From Aeoliella mucimassa (GTDB lineage Bacteria > Planctomycetota > Planctomycetia > Pirellulales > Lacipirellulaceae), in contig NZ_CP036278.1 of NCBI RefSeq assembly GCF_007748035.1, positions 6,544,793-6,608,792 of the forward strand: DNA of 64,000 nt. Direction: 5' to 3'. Position numbers and translations under genes: made by a program. The notes below the pieces were generated by a model, which was given only the letters and a program-made list of their open reading frames with translations, had not been told where the DNA came from and did not search any database. Shown here in pieces: positions 9,401 through 17,385 of this stretch. Position 1 is the stretch's first letter. Each line of letters begins with the position of its first letter.

Positions 9401-9624
9401 GGTTTGGTGAGCGACCAATGTCCTTCTGGAAAATAGGCCGCCAGCAAGTCGTGGTAGCGACTAAAGGCATCGTAGCTGCTGTCGCGGGTTGCCTGATCGA
9501 TGGCTTTCGCGTTGCGTTTCACCCCCTCGGGCTCGACCCATGGCACGACCGTCCACGCATACACTTGATAAGCCACCACCAAGACGGCCAGAGCAATCGT
9601 GCTGTGGATGATACGTGAAAGCAT
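6466..9624 (-). CDS. Large LptC/LptA (OstA)-like envelope protein
   Basis: The 1,052-residue protein has one N-terminal membrane anchor (about residues 4-26, AVLVVAYQVYAW inside it) and is otherwise extracytoplasmic and rich in beta strands. Segments such as RGLTLAAEQIHADQQTGRFW and LKTLTYDRLTGNVQGTGPGS repeat the OstA/LptA style of "quantity computed on a strand, then a D-x-x-T-G turn, then a GPG motif". LptC has one anchor plus a periplasmic beta-jellyroll, and LptA is a soluble jellyroll. Here both appear drawn out into one very long chain. The gene sits 43 bases downstream of kdsD on the same strand; in Escherichia coli kdsD, lptC and lptA are also neighbours. I infer a bridge for lipopolysaccharide or a similar glycolipid. 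The start ATG at 9624 fits the anchor. No close ribosome site is visible. Confidence 0.65.
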   Translation of the reverse strand: MLSRIIHSTIALAVLVVAYQVYAWTVVPWVEPEGVKRNAKAIDQATRDSSYDAFSRYHDLLAAYFPEGHWSLTKPSPKVLRIDSLMLVVKDYRRHDDGSIDLDECAILMMPKEWEFGSGAPRETVILEAPGGAHLQFDDDFQPAQGKAGRIVYGRFPGQITIRSDMDLPGIEDDLLIQTSNLEMNDTRIQTEDEVMARIGPNIGRGRSMMIRLLRDQHIKHGPSIVGIKSLEVFKNVKLELDPGEVDLFDDAQPEINPDDRTVYSSGGSAAVRLTSSTQPESHFKANVEVTCEGRFYFDLLNYIATLDRKVVVKRLRPVGAYDQIACDELSIKFSPVDDEGKPIAMEDPNVARRQREALGQFKPVSLTATGFPVRAQSQVEQAEARANRVFIHLLDRRIVLDEGREVMLKHGGSEIHAPYIEYQMPADDSPSPLGELRVAGPGWLRAVPDVARADRVIDITWKEGEGTQVPLQLTRRNEQPILLLSGYPVIDAHRLGKIAAQRMELTLREVPADGEQGAAIELDNSPNKLAVFPERLLASGNVVFDSTKLSGSTHQLQGDFAAWQASAANTPTNRLTSSADREEDPNKPTSKYDLAANQIQLDLALTGKSAEPTAVSCEGSVVFRETQTAKPDEQPVEVRGTRLTVDQLDQEAKITVFGRHDPQLGTPGTATISARGLTLAAEQIHADQQTGRFWINGPGVATMNVNGEAFGEPAGTTTPVTLTWQTKLDAAGRRIVATGRILAESQQGWVQADTAVALLTAPLKFGKESAAGKIDVAQVALEGNVLGDHRGIDENGPNSHESFQLKTLTYDRLTGNVQGTGPGSLRSIRLSDGSMNFADLANTTTPQRPTSTTPTKKELRFLRVDFADGLTGNVEQRVVRFHGRVKSVYGPVKGWQEELPLHAPDRLPFDTVTLACETLEVNEDPVARRLMSKESKLGPLEIRALYNVEIEGRSEKNGMFQAQASSASYSQYKDLFLLKGDGQQDAVIYHRDPQSGQYVTVPAGSIEYHRGTNHTKLEDVRSPIEFQQDTPQATVPRGTTPQTRPAIGPIR

Positions 9625-9667
9625 GAAGGAGTAGTCCGAGGTCGAAGGCCGTGGGACGTCGAATAAC

Positions 9668-10762
9668 TTAGGCGACTTCGCTGTTGGAAGTCGGAGCAGG
9701 GAACACGCGAATCGTCGGTTCCTCGTCGGTCTCTACCGGCTGGCTGTTGAGTCCGCCCGAGCCTACCAGGTCGGTCACATCGATCATGCCGACGGGGCGA
9801 CCATCGTTGTCGATCACCGGCAGCTCGCTGATTTTGCGTTCGGCCATGAGCTCGATGGCCACTTCGGTTTTCGAACCACACAGAATGCGAGCACAGCGTT
9901 TGGTCATCACTTCGCTCACCGGTTTGTCGAACGCCTGCTCATGATGTCCTTCGACCAGGCGGGCCAGATCGCTGTCGGTAAAAATACCGCTTAGCTCGCC
10001 CGACTCCGAAACCAGCATCACCGCTCCGCTGCGGCGGCCAGGTTTGCTCGATTCGACAATCACTTCGCGAACCGTTTTGGTATCGCTAGCTAGTCGGCAC
10101 TCCGAAAGCGTACGCATGTGGTCGTCCACCTTGCTAAGCTTGAAACCCAGGCTGCCACCAGGATGGTAGCGCGCGAAGTCCTCGGCCCGGAAACCAGCGA
10201 GCTTGCTGAGCACGAGCGCGAGCGCGTCGCCCAAGGCGAGCATCGCCGTGGTGCTGGTGCTTGGGGCGAGCCCCAACGAACAGGCTTCTTCGAGGTTGCC
10301 TAGCTCGAGCACCACGTCGGCCGCCCGACCAACTTTGGAATCGCGGGTCTTGGTAATGGCGATCATCGGCACTCGCATCTCGCGAAGCGAAGGGAGCAGC
10401 TGCACCACCTCGCTGGTCTCACCGGATTGAGTGAGCATGAGCACGACGTCGTCTTTGCCGATGCGGCCGAGGTCGCCGTGGAAGGCTTCGGCTGGGTGCA
10501 GGTAATGGCTGCGGGTGCCGGTCGAGGCGAGCGTGGCCGCGATCTTCTGGCCCACGAGCCCCGCTTTGCCCATGCCGGTGACAATGACATTTCCGCGGGA
10601 TCGTCGCACCAGGGCGATCGCGTCGGTGACCGACTGATCGAGCGTGGTCGACAGTTTCCAGACCGCGACCGCTTCGAGCCGGAGCACTTCGCGTGCAGCA
10701 CGGAGCTGGGCCGCGGTATCGAGTGGGTTCAGTTCGTTTTTCGTAAGGCGAGCGGCTTCCAT
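9668..10762 (-). CDS. kdsD: D-arabinose 5-phosphate isomerase (KpsF/GutQ/KdsD family)
   Basis: The enzyme interconverts ribulose 5-phosphate and arabinose 5-phosphate, the first dedicated step toward Kdo for lipopolysaccharide. The 364-residue protein has an N-terminal SIS sugar-isomerase domain and two C-terminal CBS domains. The SIS domain spans about residues 45-180 and contains TGMGKAGLVGQKIAATLAS and the family signature HPAEAFHGDLGRI. The CBS domains span about residues 225-345, with segments such as SGIFTDSDLARLVEG and PVGMIDVTDLVG. The C-terminal ~20 residues after the second CBS are a short variable tail. The ATG at 10762 has an AAGGA ribosome site about 8 bases upstream. It leads a minus-strand set with the LptC/LptA-like gene and the ROK protein, consistent with an envelope-synthesis operon. 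Identification is secure. Confidence 0.95.
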   Translation of the reverse strand: MEAARLTKNELNPLDTAAQLRAAREVLRLEAVAVWKLSTTLDQSVTDAIALVRRSRGNVIVTGMGKAGLVGQKIAATLASTGTRSHYLHPAEAFHGDLGRIGKDDVVLMLTQSGETSEVVQLLPSLREMRVPMIAITKTRDSKVGRAADVVLELGNLEEACSLGLAPSTSTTAMLALGDALALVLSKLAGFRAEDFARYHPGGSLGFKLSKVDDHMRTLSECRLASDTKTVREVIVESSKPGRRSGAVMLVSESGELSGIFTDSDLARLVEGHHEQAFDKPVSEVMTKRCARILCGSKTEVAIELMAERKISELPVIDNDGRPVGMIDVTDLVGSGGLNSQPVETDEEPTIRVFPAPTSNSEVA

Positions 10763-10921
10763 GCCAGTGTTCCTTGCGAACGGTGGGTGGGGTAACGGGA
10801 GTGCGCAATCCCGCGCACGGGGCGGCGATTGTAGCGAGATCGCCAGAATGTGCCAACGTGATTCGGCAGGGGAAATTCGCCAGTTTGGTAAATGCTAGCA
10901 GCCTGCGGTGATAGCATTTGC

Positions 10922-10951
10922 TTGACAAAACCGGTGCTTAAAAATCATAAT
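10922..10951 (+). promoter_or_regulatory. Strong sigma70-type promoter for the PEP-CTERM gene at 11002
   Basis: The -35 hexamer TTGACA (10922-10927) is perfect. After an 18-base spacer comes CATAAT (10946-10951), 5 of 6 to the consensus, inside an AT-rich run. Transcription would start near 10958, about 45 bases before the TTG start codon at 11002. The surrounding DNA is otherwise GC-rich, so this stands out. Confidence 0.65.
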
Positions 10952-11001
10952 AATTAATAGATCTTACAGGCGGTGCTACTTTTTCTATTCGGCGGTCTCC
11001 C

Positions 11002-13524
11002 TTGATACCTCGTTCCTTCAGGCTTGGCGGCCTCGTCGTGCTGGCGATGCTCGGTGTAGGCGGGTCGGTCCACGCGCTCTCATTTGGCACCTTCGGGTCA
11101 TGGGACTCCGATACCCGCCGCAACGCGGCCAACAATTCCATGCAGGCGGTCGTCGATCGCTTCAACGTGTACGGCGACTTCAACTGGGGAAGCGACGGCT
11201 ACGTCGACCTCTATTACAACTCCGGGGTCCCCACTGCCCAGGCGGGCTACTACGGAGCCATCGAATACGGTGGCACCTGGCCCAACGAGCGAGTGACCCA
11301 ACACGAGCTGAACCACTGGCTCGGCTCCGGCACCGATGGCAACTGGTACAACCTGTTCAGCAACAACGTCTGGACCGGCACCAAAGTCAATGCGCTGATG
11401 GCCCAGTTTGATGGGCAAGGTACCGCGTTCCGTCAGTCGGGCGTCCACTTCTATCCTTACGGGTTGAACTACGACAGCGAAGTGACCGACGACAGCATCT
11501 ACATGCGTAACGTCGCGCTCATGTATGCCATGCGGCAAGACATGGGCAACGGTAATCCCAACGATCCCTGGTCGGCGACGAGTGCCACGCTCACTGGCTC
11601 CGACGCGGTCGGCACGTCGGCCTTCAACTGGTTTGGCGGTGGTTACAGCGGCAGCTACGCGGGATGGAGCGACCGCTACTTCGCCCATGCGGGAGCCGAT
11701 TACTCAACCGGCGCTTACGACATTCGCACTCCGCGGGGAGCGCCAAGCTGGGAATTCGCTGGCGACTCGCTCACGATCAACACCGGTGGGCGGCTGCTGT
11801 ACAACAGCTCGGGAACCTCTGGCATCGTCACCATCGACCAACTGGTGCTCGACGGAGGGACCTTGCGGCACGATCAAACTCGCGCAGACCTGTTTCAACT
11901 CGCAGGGCACCTGACGCTCGCGCAGACCAGCACTATCGAAGCCGCACAAGGCGATATGCTCATCCACTCCCAAATCGGAGGGACGAGTGGGTTCCGCAAG
12001 ACAGGCAGCTTCGCCCTCACGCTCAAGTCGTCGGCCAATAACTACACTGGCACTACGATCGTGGCGGCCGGCACGATCATCGTCGATGGGGCGACCGGCT
12101 ATGGCCTGACCACCGTGAATCGCGGCGCCACGCTTGCTGGCAGCGGCATCGTCCGCGGCGACCTGACCGCGGTCTCCGACTCCACGCTGCGTGTCGGCGG
12201 TAGCGGGCTCGTCGAGCGCTATGCGAGCGGTCAACAACTGGTCGACGACTTCACCGCCTACGCCACCGGACAGCTCGGCTCGTCCCCGAACTCGACTGGC
12301 GACGTCTGGTCGGGTGTGTTCGATGGTACCAGTTACGCTACGATCGTCGACAACAGCGGTAACCAAGCCTTGCGAGTCGAAGGGGTAAACAGCGGCGGCG
12401 ACTCCTGGCGCGGCGCAGTGACCGAACTCAACACCGACTACACCCGCGACTTTAGCCTGGCCGATGGCGAGACCGGCACTTACTTCTTTCGAGTCCGCCG
12501 CAACGAGTCGGGCGACATCGATACGATCTTCGGCTTAACGGACCTCACGGTCAGCACCGATAGCGGCCCCGGCGGCGACATCGACAGCCCGTGGAATGAG
12601 TACGCGGTACTGCTGTCGATGGTCGGCAACCAAAGCAGCTCAACATTGCGGGCTTACAGCAACGGGCAAGGCGACGTCGGCCTGACGACCACCACCGATA
12701 GCGAGTGGGTGAACGTGTGGCTCGAAGTCGACAACGATAGGAAGCTTTATCGCGTCGCGACCTCCACCGGCGACGAGGATGGCACCTACCGCGGCGGCAC
12801 CTACCAGTTCGGCCGCCGCACCGCCGGCACGGTTGGTGATCAATCGCTAGTGACCTTTGGCATCTACGAGAGATTGGGCGTTGGTGTGGAGCTTGACGAT
12901 TTGTTCTTCGCCGAAGGAACCAATCTGAGCAATCCGCTGAACTCTTCCTCGGTACTCTCAGGTGAGATACTCACCATCGAAGGCGACTTGAATCTCACCG
13001 CTGGTGCCTTGCTCGAACTCGATCTTGGCAACGGGGCGAACGACTCGCTTGTGGTGTCCGGCAATGCGGTGCTCGATGGCTATCTGAACTTGGTGCTGGA
13101 TGCCAATTATACGCCCACATTGAACGAGACGTTCACGCTGCTCACCGCGAGCGACATCACGAACCATCTGACCTTGAGCGGCGCCGTGGCCGACATGTTT
13201 ACGCTATCGCAAAGCACCGCGACGGAGCTTATTCTCACCGCCGTGAGTGGGATGACGGGCGACTTCAACAACGATGGTCTCGTGAACCTGGCCGACTACA
13301 CCGTATGGCGCGACCATCTCGGCAGCGCAGCTGCCACACTGCTCAACGACGAATCGGGTGAGCCAATCGGCATGGCGCAATACGAAGTATGGAAAGCAAG
13401 CTTTGCCACCGCTGGTGGCGGACCGCGGATCGACGCGGTGCAAGGAGTGCCAGAACCAACCAGCGTGATGCTCTTAGGTTTGGGGGTCCTTCTCGGCTTC
13501 GGATGTCGAAAACCGCAGAGCTGA
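11002..13524 (+). CDS. Exported PEP-CTERM protein with HExxH motif, PATR-like repeat and dockerin-like segment
   Basis: The 840-residue protein starts at a TTG (11002); this is the only start that yields a clean signal peptide (n-region PRSFR, core LVVLAMLGVGG, cleavage after SVHA near residue 25). The N-terminal ~240 residues include VTQHELNHWLGSGTDGNW, an HExxHxxG pattern as in zinc metallopeptidases. Then comes an autotransporter-associated beta-strand repeat (SANNYTGTTIVAAGTIIVDG). A central beta-sandwich region of about 200 residues (residues ~410-635) has a lectin-like look. Close to the end, DFNNDGLVNLADYTVWRDHL is a dockerin-type calcium loop typical of planctomycetes. The tail VPEPTSVMLLGLGVLLGFGCRK is a PEP-CTERM sorting signal, processed by exosortase. 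Protease activity is uncertain because the third zinc ligand is not obvious. A strong promoter precedes it. Confidence 0.85.
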   Translation: MIPRSFRLGGLVVLAMLGVGGSVHALSFGTFGSWDSDTRRNAANNSMQAVVDRFNVYGDFNWGSDGYVDLYYNSGVPTAQAGYYGAIEYGGTWPNERVTQHELNHWLGSGTDGNWYNLFSNNVWTGTKVNALMAQFDGQGTAFRQSGVHFYPYGLNYDSEVTDDSIYMRNVALMYAMRQDMGNGNPNDPWSATSATLTGSDAVGTSAFNWFGGGYSGSYAGWSDRYFAHAGADYSTGAYDIRTPRGAPSWEFAGDSLTINTGGRLLYNSSGTSGIVTIDQLVLDGGTLRHDQTRADLFQLAGHLTLAQTSTIEAAQGDMLIHSQIGGTSGFRKTGSFALTLKSSANNYTGTTIVAAGTIIVDGATGYGLTTVNRGATLAGSGIVRGDLTAVSDSTLRVGGSGLVERYASGQQLVDDFTAYATGQLGSSPNSTGDVWSGVFDGTSYATIVDNSGNQALRVEGVNSGGDSWRGAVTELNTDYTRDFSLADGETGTYFFRVRRNESGDIDTIFGLTDLTVSTDSGPGGDIDSPWNEYAVLLSMVGNQSSSTLRAYSNGQGDVGLTTTTDSEWVNVWLEVDNDRKLYRVATSTGDEDGTYRGGTYQFGRRTAGTVGDQSLVTFGIYERLGVGVELDDLFFAEGTNLSNPLNSSSVLSGEILTIEGDLNLTAGALLELDLGNGANDSLVVSGNAVLDGYLNLVLDANYTPTLNETFTLLTASDITNHLTLSGAVADMFTLSQSTATELILTAVSGMTGDFNNDGLVNLADYTVWRDHLGSAAATLLNDESGEPIGMAQYEVWKASFATAGGGPRIDAVQGVPEPTSVMLLGLGVLLGFGCRKPQS

Positions 13525-13679
13525 AACTCGGGTAGTGCTGCGAGAGCATCGCGACGTCCTGAACCTTGGCAGTTCGCGAGAGGAAAAGGTCGCGATCCAG
13601 TAGTGAATGTGTTCTAATCCTGCCATTGGATTTCACTTCACCTGCTGTCGACTTTACTCGCTGCAAAGGCTTCCTTTCG

Positions 13680-14429
13680 ATGAACGTAATTCAGGCTCCA
13701 CGTTTGCGTGTTCGCTTTGCGATGGTTGTATCTGCCATGCTGGGTGCTTTGGTCTGCGTGGCCGAAACGCCGGATGTCGCCACGGCTCCGCCGGAGACCG
13801 CTCGAGTAAAGCTGCCCGAAGGAATTAACGCGCGGTTCACCGATCCGGAACTGAAGCCAGAGGAGTTCGTCGATCGGTTCGAGCAAGATGGCCGCGAAGC
13901 GTTCGCCGCCCGCGCGGCGATCATGCAAGCAACCGGCGTGAAGCCTGGCATGCGTGTGGCCGACATCGGCGCAGGCACCGGGTTGTTCACCGTGTTGTTC
14001 TCCGAGTCGGTGGGCCCCGAGGGCTGGGTGTACGCGGTCGACATCTCGCCGAAGTTCATCGAGCACATCGCCAGCCGCGCCGACGAAGCCGGCATCGAGA
14101 ACATCACACCAGTGCTCTGCGACGCGAATTCGGCGAACTTGCCACCCGAGTCGGTCGACGTGGCTTACGTCTGCGACACGTATCATCACTTTGAGTTTCC
14201 CTCGAAAACCAACGCGTCGATCTTTCGTGCAGTGAAACCAGGAGGCACACTGGTGGTGGTCGATTTCATTCGCGATCCTGCTACCAGCAGCGAATGGTTG
14301 CTCAATCATGTGCGGGCAAGCAAAGAAGTATTCCGCAGCGAGATCGAAGCGGCCGGTTTTGAGTTGGTGGACGAACCAGAAGTCGAAGGACTTCGCGAAA
14401 ACTATCTACTGGTGTTTCGCAAGCCATAG
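13680..14429 (+). CDS. Exported class I SAM-dependent methyltransferase-fold protein
   Basis: The 249-residue product contains the SAM-binding motif I VADIGAGTGLFTVLF (about residues 96-110). An acidic end of strand 2 (YAVDISPKF) follows, then the post-motif segment DVAYVCDTYHHFEFP and the GGTLVVVDF strand of the Rossmann fold. The start ATG at 13680 is chosen because it opens a signal peptide (basic n-region with PRLRVRF, then VVSAMLGALVCVA, cleavage near residue 29). A TTG further upstream would bury this in a nonsense extension. Methyltransferases with export signals occur in several phyla, but SAM is cytosolic, so the true location and substrate are unclear. It stands alone between two PEP-CTERM genes with no obvious partner. 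Confidence 0.85.
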   Translation: MNVIQAPRLRVRFAMVVSAMLGALVCVAETPDVATAPPETARVKLPEGINARFTDPELKPEEFVDRFEQDGREAFAARAAIMQATGVKPGMRVADIGAGTGLFTVLFSESVGPEGWVYAVDISPKFIEHIASRADEAGIENITPVLCDANSANLPPESVDVAYVCDTYHHFEFPSKTNASIFRAVKPGGTLVVVDFIRDPATSSEWLLNHVRASKEVFRSEIEAAGFELVDEPEVEGLRENYLLVFRKP

Positions 14430-14848
14430 CGGTGCATCAACGAATGCGGTGCATTCTAAGTTCCATTTAGGTTCTCCTTCGCACGCTAAGCATTCATGCC
14501 TTGTATCGCGTAGCGCAACAATCACGAGTAAATCGGTAGACGATTCACTCGCGATGCTAGTGCTCTCTGCGCGCGGCGCAAAAGCGCATCGAGCAACTCG
14601 ATTACTTCTCGATTAATTACTTGACAAGGTTGTCCGATTGCCGGAAGATGCGAGGGTGTTCTACAACGCGAGGGAAAGTGCATCGCGTTGATTGGGGAGA
14701 GGGATCATCTCGGTTTCACCTTAGCCGACCATGCGCGCTAGTGATCCAGTTCTTGGGGGGCCTTGGACCGGCTCTACGTGCGCCTCGGCATTTCTACCCG
14801 CTGCTTGTTCCGTACCGTTTCTTTTTCTTGTGCAGAAGGATGATAGGC
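14430..14848. other. Intergenic leader region before a PEP-CTERM gene, no gene seen
   Basis: This region of about 420 bases has no convincing coding frame. A TTGACA hexamer occurs at 14621-14626, but the sequence 17-18 bases downstream is not a good -10. If it is a promoter, the leader to the ATG at 14849 would be about 200 bases. An AGAAGG ribosome site at 14834-14839 precedes that ATG by 9 bases. Confidence 0.5.
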
Positions 14849-16144
14849 ATGCGCACTCAAAATTTGTGGGGGAAGGTCGCCTTTTCTTTGGCGGCTGCTG
14901 GGTTCTTGTCGTTTGGTCATGTAGCCCAAGCTGGCGATTACTATTCAGAAGTCCCGTATCTGGCAACTGTTAAGATCAACCCCGAAGGCGAAGGGGCCAC
15001 GCCGGTTGGCGAAGTGTATGGCAAAGAGTATTCGAACACCGACTTCTCGTTAGTTACCGATCCGCGGCTCTATAACACCTCGGATCACGATGCTTTTGGC
15101 GCGTTCGACCCCGCCCAAGTGGTTTCGTGGGATGGGATTCCCAATCCCGTAACCGGCAATAGCGGTTCGGTCGACGGGTTCGACTTCGAACCTGCTTTAT
15201 TGCAATTCAACGTCGATATTCCGCAGATCGACGCTCTCGCGAATAGGCAGGATTTTCTGTTCAACCAAATTGTTCGTAACGAAGCGTCGCTGTTGTTCTC
15301 GATGACAGCCGATCTTGGCATCTCTGGCGGCACGAAGTCGCGGGTCCATTTTGAAGACCCCGATCCCGTCGACCTAGTGGCGGATCCCTTGGATATCTGG
15401 GCGCTGCCACAGATTCCGACTGGCCCAGGCGCCGGCGTCAATCATCACCCTGTGCAGGATCTCGACGCGCTCGAGGTCTGGGGCCCCGAACCAAGCAGCC
15501 ATGAAAATGGCGATACCACGATTCGCGAAGGCTACGATGGCGGTAGCCATACGGCTGACGCCAATCGCTTTTCGCTCGATAACGACTCGGTCACTGGCAC
15601 CTCGGTCTGGGCGTACGACATCGCGACCGGCACCGTGGGCACCTGGATTCCGCATTCGGTGATTGTCGAAGCGGTCGAAGATCTGTTCCTTGGTGCGGGG
15701 CTCGATTTCGATCGTCAGACGCGCGATATGATCGACGTCGATGGCACCATGGCCCGCGACGTTGGCGATTCGTCACCGACCGCGCCGATCTACGGTCTCA
15801 ACGACGAGCTGCTGTTCACGATCGACCCAATCGACCAGCCAATGATGATGTCGGCCACCGGTGGTCCGGTACCCGCTGGGTTCTCGATCGATGGTGGTGA
15901 AATCATGCATTTGACCTTCGACGCATCGGGTGCCCCGGTCGCGACATTCCTGAAGCATGGTGGTCACACTTGGGATACCGCCTTCGAAGTCGGCAAGACG
16001 TTTGGTTACGAGTTCGAAGATGTCGATGCGCTCGAAGCGGTCGGCGTGCTCGAAGGCGACGACATTTCCACTCCGGAACCGAGCACCATGGTGATGATCG
16101 GTCTGGCGCTGGCCATGGTCGGTTTTGCCTGGCGGCGTAACTAA
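14849..16144 (+). CDS. Exported PEP-CTERM protein, unassigned
   Basis: The 431-residue protein has a signal peptide (VAFSLAAAGFLSFGHVAQA, cleavage near residue 28). It ends with the sorting tail TPEPSTMVMIGLALAMVGFAWRR: a PEP motif, a membrane helix and a basic end. The body between is acidic, with no cysteine-rich or repeat structure and no catalytic motif I recognise; Asp, Gly and Thr are frequent, as in surface proteins. I start at the ATG at 14849 because an AGAAGG ribosome site lies 9 bases upstream; an ATG at 14840 overlaps that site. The protein is expected to be cut at the PEP motif by an exosortase and held at or released from the cell surface. Function unknown. Confidence 0.85.
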   Translation: MRTQNLWGKVAFSLAAAGFLSFGHVAQAGDYYSEVPYLATVKINPEGEGATPVGEVYGKEYSNTDFSLVTDPRLYNTSDHDAFGAFDPAQVVSWDGIPNPVTGNSGSVDGFDFEPALLQFNVDIPQIDALANRQDFLFNQIVRNEASLLFSMTADLGISGGTKSRVHFEDPDPVDLVADPLDIWALPQIPTGPGAGVNHHPVQDLDALEVWGPEPSSHENGDTTIREGYDGGSHTADANRFSLDNDSVTGTSVWAYDIATGTVGTWIPHSVIVEAVEDLFLGAGLDFDRQTRDMIDVDGTMARDVGDSSPTAPIYGLNDELLFTIDPIDQPMMMSATGGPVPAGFSIDGGEIMHLTFDASGAPVATFLKHGGHTWDTAFEVGKTFGYEFEDVDALEAVGVLEGDDISTPEPSTMVMIGLALAMVGFAWRRN

Positions 16145-16169
16145 TCTGCGAAGATTCCACTGACTGGTG

Positions 16170-16214
16170 ACACGCTGCGTCGAGCGTTATCGTTCGGCGC
16201 GGCGTGTTGCTTTC
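16170..16214 (+). terminator. Possible terminator after the PEP-CTERM gene
   Basis: ACACGCTGCG (16170-16179) can pair with CGCGGCGTGT (16198-16207) over ten positions with one G-U wobble. The sequence TGCTTTCT follows. The T-tract is short and interrupted, so intrinsic termination is plausible but not certain. Confidence 0.4.
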
Positions 16215-16298
16215 TGCTGGTAGTGGGAAAGCCACTCCCGTTTCGCTAGAATCGAACGAAGCAGTTCTTTGCCAATTCCCTCGCAGGCGAACCGTTTC

Positions 16299-17147
16299 AT
16301 GGCTTACACCACCCTGATCACTGTTGAACAACTCGTACCGCTCCTAGGCGACCCGCAAACGGTTGTGGTCGATTGCCGATTCTCGCTGGCCGATCCGGCC
16401 GCGGGTGAGCAGCAGTATGCCGAAGGCCATGTGCCGGGTGCGGTGTACGCCCACCTGGATCGCGATCTCTCGTCGGCCGCGACCGAAACCAGTGGCCGGC
16501 ACCCGTTGCCGGTGCCCGCCGAGTTGGCCGCCACGCTCGCGAACTGGGGCATCGATGCCTCTAAGCAGGTGGTCGCCTACGACGAGTCGGGCAGCGCGTT
16601 CGCCGCGCGGTTCTGGTGGGTTGCCAAATGGTTAGGCCTGAAGAATGTCGCGGTGCTCGACGGTGGTCTGGCCGCCTGGAAGGCTGCCGGGCAGCCGGTG
16701 TCGACCGAAGTGTCCAAGCTGACCCCCACGACCTTCACGCCCGAGCCCAATCGCAGCATGTGGCTGTCGACCGACGACGTGCAAGCCGGATTGGCCTCGG
16801 GCGAAATGCTGCTGGTCGACGCCCGCGGGGCAACGCGGTACTCCGGCGAGGAGGAACCGATCGATCCCGTGGCCGGGCACGTGCCGGGAGCGGTGAATCG
16901 GTCGCAGGTGGAGAATTTGAACGAAGCTGGCGAATTCCGCTCGCCTGCGGAGCTGGCCGAACGATTCGACGAGCTGATCGGAAATCGAGAGACTGGTTCG
17001 GTAGTGCACATGTGCGGTTCGGGCGTCACCGCGTGCGTGAATCTGCTGGCTTGCGAGCTGGCCGGCCACCACGGAACGAAGCTCTATCCTGGGTCGTGGA
17101 GCGAGTGGATTCGCGATTCGAAGCGGGGCGTCGCGACCAATTGCTAG
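16299..17147 (+). CDS. Two-domain sulfurtransferase (rhodanese / 3-mercaptopyruvate type)
   Basis: This 282-residue cytosolic enzyme moves sulfur from thiosulfate or 3-mercaptopyruvate to cyanide or thiol acceptors. It has two rhodanese domains (about residues 1-130 and 150-275). The first is non-catalytic, with DESGS where the active cysteine would be. The second has the active loop CGSGVTAC, beginning at Cys239. CGSGVTA is the loop typical of 3-mercaptopyruvate sulfurtransferases, whereas true thiosulfate rhodaneses usually have CRKGVTA, so the mercaptopyruvate assignment is favoured. The domain-start motifs VVDCRFSL and LVDARGATRYSG are both present. The ATG at 16299 is preferred over an upstream TTG at 16269, because homologues begin close to the first beta strand. 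Confidence 0.93.
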   Translation: MAYTTLITVEQLVPLLGDPQTVVVDCRFSLADPAAGEQQYAEGHVPGAVYAHLDRDLSSAATETSGRHPLPVPAELAATLANWGIDASKQVVAYDESGSAFAARFWWVAKWLGLKNVAVLDGGLAAWKAAGQPVSTEVSKLTPTTFTPEPNRSMWLSTDDVQAGLASGEMLLVDARGATRYSGEEEPIDPVAGHVPGAVNRSQVENLNEAGEFRSPAELAERFDELIGNRETGSVVHMCGSGVTACVNLLACELAGHHGTKLYPGSWSEWIRDSKRGVATNC

Positions 17148-17298
17148 CTGCGGATGTCCCTAGTTGGCCGAAATTCGGGGCGAAATCGCCCGGTGCCCCG
17201 TGCTAGCGTTTCGGGCGGCGATCGCGGGGGAAGTTTGGACCATCCGCGCCAAATTGGCCGACAATTAGTCCAGCGGGGCAAAAAGGCCTGCCGATCCG

Positions 17299-17328
17299 TT
17301 GACTTCCCCTATAGTTATGACCAATACT
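17299..17328 (+). promoter_or_regulatory. Weak promoter candidate for infC
   Basis: TTGACT at 17299-17304 is followed after 18 bases by AATACT at 17323-17328 (4 of 6). Transcription would start near 17335, about 50 bases before the ATC start codon of infC. Pattern match only. Confidence 0.3.
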
Positions 17329-17372
17329 TTGGCAGTAAGCCGGTATCGGTCGGCCTAATCGTTCCAACCCCT

Positions 17373-17378
17373 AGGAGG
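17373..17378 (+). promoter_or_regulatory. Perfect Shine-Dalgarno fixing a non-AUG start of infC
   Basis: AGGAGG at 17373-17378 lies 7 bases before ATC at 17386. Between the in-frame stop TAA at 17356-17358 and the conserved RINEQIRI segment that begins at 17404 there is no ATG, GTG or TTG. The ATC is therefore the only reasonable start. Confidence 0.85.
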
Positions 17379-17385
17379 CGTAGCA

